From positions 1,187,217 through 1,251,216 of the forward strand of contig NC_071330.1 in assembly GCF_010183535.1 (NCBI RefSeq): DNA of 64,000 nt, written 5' to 3'. The stretch comes from Caenorhabditis remanei. Taxonomy: Eukaryota; Nematoda; Chromadorea; Rhabditida; Rhabditidae. Below the pieces are notes generated by a model, which saw only the letters and a program-made list of their open reading frames with translations, was not told the DNA's origin and did not search any database. The translations under genes and the position numbers were made by a program. Shown in pieces: positions 47,502-58,200 of this stretch. Position 1 is the first letter of the stretch; every line of letters starts with the position of its first letter.

Positions 47502-47640
47502 AGCTCGGCACAGTTCTTACAACTACGCTCCACCGAAATGCTCTTGAAAAATGTCTCTTTTTCTCTGAGTCTCTCAATTTCGCACACCATTTTCTTCTGT
47601 TTCGGTAGAGCGCGGTTGTAAGAGGTTTGTCGTGCTAATA
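47502..47640. repeat. GCGCTCCACC-type element upstream of the cysteine-rich exon
   Basis: ttagctcggcacagttctta and gaggtttgtcgtgctaatag are inverted ends around the common core. A half copy (ggtggagcgcagttgtaaaa) is at 47787. Confidence 0.75.
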
Positions 47641-48670
47641 GTTTGGTGATCCAGAAAATGCGATTCATGGGAAATCAATCCGTGTCCAAGAAAATGTCGT
47701 GCAAGTGCGCTTCACTGATAAACGCGGCATCACTAGAGCCCACTTTCTCCACAGCGCTACAGGTACTTTCCTGAAGGGGATTTCGGTGGAGCGCAGTTGT
47801 AAAAACTGTGCCGAGCTAATATTTTTGCTATATTTGTGTGTTTCTGTCTGTGTATCAGTTTGTCCCGATGTCCAGGTGAATTTATTCAAATAACTGATAA
47901 AATTCAAAAGTACGAAGTGTTTTTTGTCAAAATTTCGAGAAAAAATTGAATTTGAGTTCAAAAACGCCGTTCCCCGTCTGTCTGTAAGTCCGTATATCCG
48001 AATGCCCGCTAAAATTAAGGAACTAGTTTTCCACTATTTGGAATTCTAGGCCATCTAAGAAAAACCCAAAAATTTCAGCCGAAAAACTCAATTTTCGTCT
48101 AAAAAATCAACTCACCAAACAAGTTTTCATTGAAAAATCGAAGAAGGGCAAACAGAGAATGATCTTTCTCATGTGGTCTCTTTTTTATATATAAAAACGG
48201 AAGAGAGAGAGAGAGTGAGAGAATTAGAGAAAATGAGAAGAATTTGGGAACCTAAAAATAACTATGACATGGGGAAACACAAAGTACAAAAAGTTCAAAT
48301 TTTATGGGACTGTTTAAGGAAATCTGGACACACAGACAGACAGACAAAAAAAAGAGGGAAATGTGAAAAATTGGAGGAAAAAGTTCCCATTTTTCTGGAA
48401 AATGGAAAATTTTGGGACTTTTCACGAATTTTTGATTTTTTTAATAGATTTTTAATTTTTTACGGTTATTTTTAATACTGTTTTGCTAAAAATTTCAGCC
48501 AGAAACCACATAGATTTTCAGCATTGCCCCAAAAACTACGGTAGTTTCGAAAGTACGCAGAGTGTTTGCGTACGATGTGCGCCATTTGACGACGATGATG
48601 ACACGTGGATTTTTACTTTTTCTTTGCGTTTTCCACTATTTTTCCCCCATTTTTCCTTCAAATTGTTGCA
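47641..48670. other. Intergenic between the cysteine-rich exon and the FTH gene
   Basis: No gene is supported. It contains cagacagaca-type motifs near 47840 and 48325 and a gagagagagagtgagaga tract at 48202-48222. Confidence 0.45.
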
Positions 48671-48678
48671 TTTTTCAG
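48671..48678 (+). promoter_or_regulatory. SL1-type trans-splice acceptor
   Basis: tttttcag ends 18 bases before the start codon of the HTH_48/F-box gene and no upstream coding exon fits. Confidence 0.55.
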
Positions 48679-48696
48679 CCAAAAACTCAACGAAAT

Positions 48697-49796
48697 ATGT
48701 CGGAGTTCATTCGTAATGATCCGATCGCTATGCGACATGCAATACTCTTTGAATTCGTCGGAGGGAAGCCGATTTTCGAGACTTATAAGAAACTATGCGA
48801 ACGATTGGGAGACGTGGATTATTTGGAGTTCGAATTCTGGTTTATGAGATTTGCAAGAAACGAATTCGACGTTAATTACGACAGAAGGTTGGTGGAAAAG
48901 TGACTTTTCATACTTTTATCACTCAAATTTCCAGCTTCGATCCGAAATGCCGCTCGTTCAGCGATTTGCCGGAGGATATCTTCGAAAGATTTCGCGATTA
49001 TTTGTCATCGGATGACAGGTAAATCAAATTTTACTCAAAGTTTTTCTGAGAAAATCAATAAAATCGTTTCAGATATAATCTGAGTATGGTGTCGAAAAAC
49101 ATCCGAACTATTGTCGATTCGTGGAAACCAAATGTGGAGGAGTTGGTCTTCGAGGAGGAAATGTCAGATCAAGAACGTCTTAAGTATGCGCACTTGCTGA
49201 AAAATCCGAAACTCGATTTGGAACATTTGGGAGTTTACCTTGATGACAAGCGGTCTGCTGAACTTGTTGCTTCTGTGCTGAAACAAGTAAATCATCCAGT
49301 GCGAGTGAAATCGTTCCTTGTAGTGCCAGTCATCTCGGAAGCCGCAACAATTATCTCAAAGATGGATTCAAAGTCACTGGAATTAGTTTCTATCCGAATA
49401 AATGATGGTTCGGTGAAGAATATGAACGAACTTCTTCAATTGGAACAAATCAAAAGATTGGATTCTCTCATCATCTCAACAGACCTCGACTCATCTAAAT
49501 TCCCGCTCCAATCCTTCTATAACTGCTCCGTATTCGATATTTGTTTTTTTGAAGTTAAACACATCAAACCGATAGTTTCATTCATCAAGAAACTTCTAAA
49601 ACGCTCTGCTAACCTTGAAGAATGCAGTTTTTATTTCGGCGGGGACCGTCAAAACCGCAAGAAAATGTTCAAAAAACTTTTCTCGAAACTAGGCACGGGT
49701 CATTTAGAAACTCGACGGGTCTCGATTCCGGGAACGAAAGATTTCTACGAACTCTCCTATTCAGAATGTGAAATGCATATTACGAGAGAAAGATAA
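48697..49796 (+). CDS. F-box A type protein: HTH_48, F-box, FTH domain
   Basis: Three exons (48697-48887, 48935-49018, 49073-49796) keep phase and give 332 residues. Residues about 8-64 (MRHAILFEFVGGKPIFETYK, LEFEFWFMRFARNEFDVNYD) match HTH_48, a helix-turn-helix of Mos1/mariner-transposase type often fused to fbxa proteins. An F-box follows (FSDLPEDIFERFRDYLSSDD, then SMVSKNIRTIVDSW). The remainder is an FTH/DUF38 substrate-binding domain ending near FYELSYSECEMHITRER. The product is expected to be an SCF ubiquitin-ligase receptor. A polyadenylation signal AATAAA is at 49844-49849. fbxa genes form a large, fast-evolving family in Caenorhabditis and the substrate cannot be inferred. Confidence 0.93.
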
Positions 49797-50340
49797 TTGT
49801 TCGCCCGTTTTTTCTCAAAATCTATTGCATTTTATTTATTATAAATAAAACATTTACTTTGTATAATTGTGGTTTAGAATATTCTGAATAAACCGATTCG
49901 TGATTCCTTCACCATGTTCTTTTTTTGGGGTATCATCTCCAGAAATTCCTCAGCAAATCGCGCGGAGGTAACGGCGTAGGATTGGTGAGATATCGGCGGT
50001 GGTGAAGCGCGATCTCACACATGCAGCGGCGTAAGCGCAGAACTCCTACGGCGTAATCTCGGATTGCCGGTCGAATTGCCGGTGGGGCGCGCTTGCATAC
50101 TGCATGTCGTTCTTCCGGTTTTTATAAAAACGCTCATTGATTTAGTGTTAAAATAGATTTATTGAATGTAATTAATATAAGAAACATGAAAAAATAACAA
50201 CAAATGGATAACAAATAGTCACAAGTGAAGAAACATTAGTCTGGACAGGGAAAGACACTAAAGAGCGAAAAGAGAGGAGAAAGTGAATAGAACAGACAAG
50301 AATAAGCAGATAAAAAATTTATGCAATCAGTTTTCTAAGT

Positions 50341-50940
50341 TCAGTTGAAATAGTCATCGTCGCCGTCCACTTCTCCATCGCTCACACTATAGTTTTCGTT
50401 GTCGTAAATTTGTGCTTCGGGGGATTCCGAATTCCTTTGATATCCTATTTGCTCTTCAGTTTGAATAATTTTCCTAAAATTATCAACATTAGTGGGATTG
50501 CTTTGAATATTGCAAATGAGAAAATAGTACCTTTGTCGAGTTGGTGATTTTAAACGTAAAAAAAGTGTTGATTCGGCTGTTAACTGTGCGCTGGGGGACA
50601 CGGAGTGTGGCGGATCTCAAATCATAGCTGAAAATATTAATAATTGTTGATTATTTCATCCTATTTCTGATAGCTTACACTAATCTATGCAGTTTATTAC
50701 TGATAATTTTAGCCGAGATTTGAAGAGTGTGTCCTGGACGGGATCTGAAAATACTTAGATTATGCAAAGCTCAAAAGCTATTAAAACCTGAAAAAAACGA
50801 GCTCGAAGCGCTTTACGAAAATTGTGCGCATAGAAGAAGACATCAGTAGCATCACTCTGCCCAAATTTCTCCATATCTGAACACCTGTTAACGATTTCAG
50901 CCAGAAAGAAACAAGATAGTTAGTCGGAGCCGTGCAATCC
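50341..50940 (-). CDS. Possible small gene with acidic C-terminus, model unresolved
   Basis: On minus, several open pieces are separated by good splice sites: a segment with MEKFGQSDATDVFFYAHNFR (from about 50875), one with SPSAQLTAESTLFLRLKSPT, and a terminal piece ending in SVSDGEVDGDDDYFN at 50341. The acidic tail looks coded, but no single phase-consistent model joins all pieces. Two alternative frames are open in the middle exon. No family is recognised. It may be a decayed gene. Confidence 0.3.
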
Positions 50941-51225
50941 ATGACACGAGATAAATAATAATTAAAAAATTTATTAATACAAATAAAATATAATTTATTC
51001 TTACAATATTTTAATAAAATTTAATTTTTAGGACTTTCGAAAGAAAGCGTTCTTTTTCGCAAAAGTAGCAACAACACTCCGGAATTACGCTTGCCGTTTC
51101 TCTTTCCTCCGCTGTTATTCCCAAACACTCCTCTCAGTGGTCTCGCCACGTTTTTCATTTTGGAGTTACGGCGTTCCTCCCTCGTAACCCCAAAACCCCT
51201 CTTCCTACGCCGTTACCTCCGCCCA

Positions 51226-51790
51226 ATTGCGGGGGTATTTGAGTTTAGAACTCGGAAGAATAGAACTGTGACAAAATAAAACTGTGAAAATATAGAACAG
51301 GAAAAAATAGAACTGTTACAAAGTGGAACAGTGAAAGTTAGAACTGCTACAAAACAGAACTCAACAAAATAGAACTGAACGCAATGGAACTGCTACAAAA
51401 TAGAACTGTTACAAAATAGAACTCTAGTTGGAATGGAGCGCTTTTGCATTTTTTTCTTTTTAGAAGAATCAAAACGACTTTTTTTTCAATTTGAACAATT
51501 ATTCGATGAAAAAATGAATTTATTTAAGAAAAGTCAAAAATAAATTGAATTTTTGCAAGTTAATGCAAACGCGCTCCATTCGAACTAGAGTTCTATTTTG
51601 TAACAGTTCTATTTTGTAGCAGTTCCATTGCGTTCAGTTCTATTTTGTCAAGTTCTGTTTTGTAGCAATTCCATTTTGTCGTAGTTCCACTTTGTTCAGT
51701 TCTATTTTTTCCTGTTCTATATTTTCACAGTTTTATTTTGTCGCAGTTCTATTCTTCCGAGTTCTAAACTCAAATACCCCCCCAATTGCT
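51226..51790. repeat. Long palindrome built of AATAGAACTGTTACA units
   Basis: Each arm is about 210 bp and consists of ten or more degenerate tandem units of 14-15 bases (aaatagaactgttac, aaatggaactgctac). The left arm starts gggggtatttgagtttagaa and the right arm ends with its inverse. The loop (51440-51575) is AT-rich. Fragments of the unit also occur near 1590 and 23150. Confidence 0.85.
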
Positions 51791-52190
51791 GAGTCTCATT
51801 TCCCTTTTGCGCGTAAGGTTCTATGTCTGGTACGCAAACACCGTCACGGCAGATTGCGGTGTTTTCAAAATTTGAAAATTTATTTTTGAAACTTTTCGAA
51901 GTGAAAAACTTGGTTTTTATGGTTTTTCAAGAGTTTTCAAAGCTTTTTAAGTCGAAAAATGTCAATATGGTAAATTTTTGACATGGCAAATCATTAATTT
52001 TCAAGAAAAACGAAAGAAAATTACGAATTTGGGAAAAAAGTTTTAAAGACAATTTTTCGCTTCAGAAAACCTGAATTTCACAATTTTTTTTGAATGTTTT
52101 TTTAATTTTAGGCTGTTTTCTTGTCATTTCTTGCTGTATATCCGTTTTTTTTTCCTTTAATACGCTGTATTTCTCAAAATTTTCACATTT

Positions 52191-52197
52191 TTTGCAG
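52191..52197 (+). promoter_or_regulatory. SL1-type trans-splice acceptor of the SET gene
   Basis: tttgcag ends 16 bases before the start codon at 52214 after a T-rich stretch. An upstream coding exon joining here is an alternative. Confidence 0.45.
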
Positions 52198-52213
52198 AAA
52201 ATACTCATTTCCG

Positions 52214-55200
52214 ATGTTCAACAGTCAGCCACTCCCACCGATGTCTGGCCAGCAGGTAGGAGGAGTTGACACGAGAAGAGGGAACATCGCTTTTATAAAT
52301 TTTGCTATATTTTGTAATAAAAAGTCAATTTTTCAGCGATAATCGCGTTTTTTATAAATTTAAAACTGATCGAAAAAGCATTTTTCTCAGTTTTTCAGAT
52401 TTTCAACTGGATTTTTGAATTTTTCTTTTAAAAACCTGATCTTTAAGTTCAAAAGTGATTTTTGATCTCGAAAAATGGAAAAAATGAAGAAATTCCATAT
52501 ATTTTGCTTCACTTTCTGCCTTTTTCGTGCTACTTTTCTATTTCAGGCTCAATTTTTATTTTAACATTGAAAACCTTGGGAAATTCCTGATTTTTGTGGA
52601 AAAACTTGATTTTTATGCAGAAAAACCGCTGAAATTCTCACAAAATCCCAAATTTTCCAGACTCTCCAATCGTGTATCTCGTCATTCACCTCATTCCCTC
52701 ACAAGAATACGTACTCGAGTGCCGCTTATAATCTTCTGAAAACTCAAATTCCAACGAATACCGACGTTCTTCTATTCCAGACGAGATGTCGTCGTCGGGC
52801 GAAGAAAAAGAAGAATCGAGTGGGATTGATTGCGGCGGAACCGATTCAAAAGTCACAGATTGTGTTGGAAATGAATGGACAAGTGGCGTTGAGCGAAGAG
52901 TTTCCAGCAAAAAATGGGAAACAAGGATGCTTTAAAGTACGGGTGGAGATGGATATGAAAGTTTTGAAATCGAGAAAATCTTAATTGAAAATCACTAAAA
53001 ACTGGAAAATTTTCGTGTTTCAAGGCATTTTCTTCAATTTTTTCTAACCTATATCCAAAAATTAGCAATTTTTCTGGAGCGCGCTTTTTCTGGAGCGCGC
53101 TTTTGTGGGCGTCGTTTTGAATTTCTTCGCTCATTTTTATAGTTTTTTGTCGATTTTGCACCGAATTTATAAATTTGATTAAAATTCGACTTTAAAAAGG
53201 GAATTGACCTCACTTGTCAAGGCCCTGCATCAAAAAATGACCCTTTTTTTCAAATTTTTTCAATTTTTCATCGAAAATGTGACTATTTTTGTTCATTTTG
53301 CAGAATTTCTTCTAATTCTGAATGACTTGACTTTTTCGCGAAAAAAAACTCGAAAAAATTTGAAATTTGGAATTTGGCGCCAATTTCCTCTTCGGGCCGG
53401 GCCTTGACAAGTATGAAATAGACGATACCCGGGAATATTCAATTTCTGCATTTTTTCTAGCTATAGGGATAAAAAATGCTATTTTCCCCGTATTTAGTGA
53501 TTTTTGTCTGAAATTTTGGTTTTAAAAATGTGTAAAATTATCTGGAGGTTTCTAATGACAATATTTGAAAACTCTCAAAAAACAACCAAAAAAAAACGCG
53601 ATTTTTCAGTCTTGGTGGCCGAACTTTCGCAGTTTGAGTTTCTAGGCCAGTCAGTTTTATTCGAAAAATCTTAAGTATTCGAATAAAACAGGCAGAGAAG
53701 AGCTCTCCGCTCGAAAAACAGACGCTGGACTAGAAACTGAAAGTAAAAAAGTTCGGCCACCAGCACTGACCACTTTTAAGCATTTTCTGGAATTTTCAAT
53801 TTTAGACTACAGTAACCATCCCGTTTACAGTATGACGGCGTCTCGGCGACATCAGAAAACGGATCAAAAAAGTTGTTTCTGATAGACACGAATCTGAATC
53901 GTAATCAGGAAAAAGATGCGATGTACACGAGAAGATCTTGTAAACCGAATTGTGTGCTGAAACATATTATTAGTCGACACGAACCGATTGGAATATTGAT
54001 TTTAGCGAATCAACACATTGTCTGTGACGAGGAAATCACTCTTCCGTTCGACGTCGATTGGCTGGAATCGCGGGATCCGTTGCCTTGTGTGAAGCATGAA
54101 AAGAATATGAGAGAGTGTGGATTGGAGAAGAGACGCAGAATGGAGGAGGAGAAAAGACAGAAGATTGCGGATGAGTTGGCGGAGAAACGAGCCGATCCGA
54201 GATATTTTATGGCTGGAGAGTTTAGAAGGGTGCAGGAGATATTCAGAAGACGAAAGACGGAAGAAGAGGAGTCTGGAGAGATGGCGACGACGTCGGAGGC
54301 TGTGGTGGTGGCGACGACGACGATGACGAAGACTTTAGTGAAACAACAGAGACAGGTAGGATTCTGGATTCTAAATTGTGGATTCTGAATCTTGGATTTT
54401 GGATTCTAATTGTGAAATTCAAAATGTTTGAAATTCTGAAGAGCAGAATCTGAATTATGCGTACTAGATTTTGTCTTCAGGATCCCAAAACCTGGATTCT
54501 AAAGTTCAGAATCCAGATTTTCAGAGTCTGAACCGAGGATTCTTGTTTTTCAGGCTGTGGATTCTGTATTCTTAAATTCTGAATTATAAATATTGGATTC
54601 TGGATTCTGAATCTAGGGTTGTGAATTCCTGGATCCTAGATTCTGAATTCCTGATTCTGGATTCTGAATCTGAGGTTACGAACTCCAAGATTCTGGATTC
54701 TAAATATTGGATTCTGGATCCTAAATCTAGGGTTTTGAATTCCTGGATTCTGGATTCTGAGTATGAAATTCAAGATTTTGAGATTCTGAAGAGCAGTTTC
54801 TGAATTCTTGTATTCAGAACCCCAAATTCATGGAGTTGGATTCTGAAATTCTGAATTCTAAAGTGTGGATTCTGGATTCTGAATTCAGTGTATTAGGTTC
54901 TGAAATTCTGAATTCTGGATTCTGTGTTCCGTTTTCTGTATGATCGATTTCAGATTCTGGATTTCGTAGTCTGAATTCCAGATTCTGAATTCTGAAATGT
55001 AGAGTTTTAGGTTTCAAATTTCAGATTCTAGTTTTTCAAATTTTTAGATTCAGGAATTCTGAAGCCTGAATGCCAGATCCTAAAATCTGATTTCTAGAAT
55101 CGGATGTCTAGTTTCCTAATTTTGATATTTTCAAATCTGAAGCTTTTTGGATTCTGGAGCCAAGAATACTGGATTCTGAATTTTGAAATCCACGTTTTGA

Positions 55201-58200
55201 ATCACAGATTCTGGAATCTGACTTTTAGATTTTCGATTCTGAATTCTGAAATGTAGAGTTTTGGTCTAAGATTCTGGATTTCAGATTCTAAAATCTCATG
55301 TCTAGAATCGGGTTTCCTAATTCTGGGATTTTCAATTCTGAACTCGGTTTTTTGGATTCTGGAGCCTTGGATTCTGATTCCTGGATTGCGGATTCGGGAT
55401 TCTATGTTCTGAATCCAGGATTCTATGATCCAGTTACTCAAAAAAAAAATCCCGGATTCTGAATCTTGACGTCAGAATATTTAATTTCAGAATTTCTTAA
55501 TCCAAATCCCAAATTCCTCCTTTTCCAGACCCCTCCCAAACCAATGATTGCTTGGAAACCACCATCTCAACCATTCCAAAATCCAAAGAAACGTCCGAAT
55601 CACTACTCTTCAACAGCTCTCACATACCTCAAAACAATTCCACGTCTTCACAAGAATCTAGTACTCGATCCGAAATCTCTGAATAACGCATTCCGAATGT
55701 ACAGTAAAAAAGACGATTTGGAGACGTTGGTGACGTCAGAAACTATCGATCCATCTGGAATTCTTCTAGAAATCAATGGATTCATTTCGATGGCTAATGA
55801 AGTTAAAGTAAGTCTCGGAAAAAGACGAAACTAGCAATAATTAACCATTAAAATCGCTAAAAACGGAATTTTGATTTTGAAATATTGGAAATCAAAATTC
55901 TGAATCTAGAACCACGAATTCTAAATCTAGAATCTAGAATCTAAAATTCCAGAAAAAGAGCATCTGAAGATCCGGAATTCGGAATCTAGAATCATGAGAT
56001 ATGAAACTAGTTTTTGAATCTGAAATTCCAGATTCCGGAATCTATAAATTCAAAACTCTGGGATTCAGAATCCTTTCAACTGATATCTAAATCTCAAATT
56101 TCAGAATTCCAATTATGGATTCCTGAATCCCAAAACCATCATTTTGATTTTAAGTTTTGTGTCCACATTTACTGATTCTGGACTTCTGAATCAGGACTGA
56201 AAATTGTTCCGAAAATTTTTGACCGAAAAAGCTGAAAAATTCAAAAAAAAAAAAAGTCAAAAAACCTGTGAAAATATGAGTTTTTTGGAGCAAAAATCTT
56301 GAATTTGTATGAGAACTGTAAGTATTTCAAGGAGAGACCCCCCCCCCCCCAGAAATCTATTTTTGAGTACAAAATTAGAAAAAAATCGAAAATTCACTTT
56401 TTTTTGTTACTTTATTTTTGAAAATTTCAGGAGAATTTTCCAAAATTTTCCGAACGGTTTTTTTTTTCGAAAACTATCCGAAAATATTCTAAATCCCGAA
56501 TTGTCACTATTAGAACATTTTCTTGCTTTTTTTCTATTAGCAGCCCACGCCCTCTTACAAATGCGCTCCACCGCAAACGAGAGAGTATCAGCGAGATACG
56601 CAGAGTTGTTTCTCGCGCCGACACAGGTTTTCACAGTTTTCGATCCCTTTTCGCTATTTTTCATAAAATTTTACAAAAAAAACGTATGAAAATAGCGAAA
56701 ATAAGTCAAAAACTGTGAAAATCTGTGTCGGCGCGAGAAAAAAAAACTCTGCGTCTCTCCCCGATACTCTCTCGTTTTCGGTGGGGCGCAGTTGTAAGAA
56801 GGGGCGGACGAAAGTAGATTTTGAACATTTGAGGAAAATTTTTCAAAATTTTTCGAAAAGTTTGTTTCGATCCGTTATCAACTGGTGCTGTCGATATTAA
56901 AGGATTTCTATGCAAAAGAATAGTTATTTTCATAGTTGTCAAGGCCCGGCTTCAAAAAATGACCCTTTTTTTCAATTTTTCATCGAAATTTTTTCACTTT
57001 TTCATCGAAAATGTGACCATTTTTGACTATTTTTCAGAATTTCTTCTAATTCTGAATGATAGTCGAAAATGTGACTTTTTCGCGAAAAAATTTCAAAAAA
57101 TTTGAAAAAGTTTGACTTTCGCGCCAATTTGCCCGGGCCGGGTCTTGACAACTATGGTTATTTTCGTCTTTTCCCAACGTTTCCTATTATTCAATTCCAA
57201 ATTTCATTCCCATTCTTTCAGAGAGTCCCCGGCGACGGAACCCTGATCTACGGAGGGCTGGATAAGACACAAAAACTCATTTGCATCGACACAAAGACCC
57301 ATAACGACGACGCGCGTGTCATTCGTCGTTCGTGTTTCCCGAATGCCACGATATACCACGTCACAGATGATTCCGAATTGCTTCGAATCGTGTTGGTTCC
57401 AACGAGAGTTCTCAAGAAAGGGACTGAAATCACTCTAGCATTCGATTTCGATTCGAGACACTCGGAAGTGCCGATTGAATGTGCAACACATAAGAATAGT
57501 ATGCATTTGTGCTCTTTTGAGAATGAAAGAAAACGACATTTGGAGAAAAAAGAATGTAAACGACGTGCGGCGGAATGTGGGAATTCTGAGTTAGAAGGTA
57601 CCACGCCGAAACGTAAAATGGAGGAGACTCCAGAATCATCTGAATCCTCGGAACGTCTTCTGGAAAACCTTCAGAAGATAGCTATCGATACACCACCTGG
57701 CTCCAAGCCCACATTCAAAATTCCGCCACAACGTCTTAGTAGAAGAAATTCGTTCCCCGTGACGAATCCGACGTCTTCTGCGATGTCGGGGATTCTGAAG
57801 GATCTGACGCCGTCTGAGTCGGAAAAGGTATAGGGTTAAGAGTTTGGAAATCTGAAATTTTCAGCCTGAAGTTCTTAGAATTTCATAGAAGAGGTTTCAG
57901 ATGAAACATTATTGAAAAAACTGAAATGAAACTTTTTTTCAGAATTTCAGAAATACAAAAATACCATAGTTGTCAAGGCCCGTGCAAAGCGCGAAAGTTA
58001 AATTTTTTTCAAATTTTTTGAAATTTTTTCGCGAAAAAGTCAAATTTTCGACTATCAGTCAGAATTAGGCGAAATTCTGAAAAATAGTCAAAAATGGTCA
58101 CATTTTCGATGAAAAATTGAAAAAATTTCAAAAAAAGGGTCATTTTTTGAAGCCGAACCTTGACAACTATGTGGAAATGTGAAATTTTCAGCCTGAAATT

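Larger units (their letters stand above)
49850..52190. other. Intergenic DNA upstream of the SET gene
   Basis: Apart from the weak minus-strand model, it holds a GC-rich stretch with gtaacggcgtagg motifs (49965-50100, inverse at about 51155-51220) and the long palindrome at 51226-51790. Confidence 0.5.
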
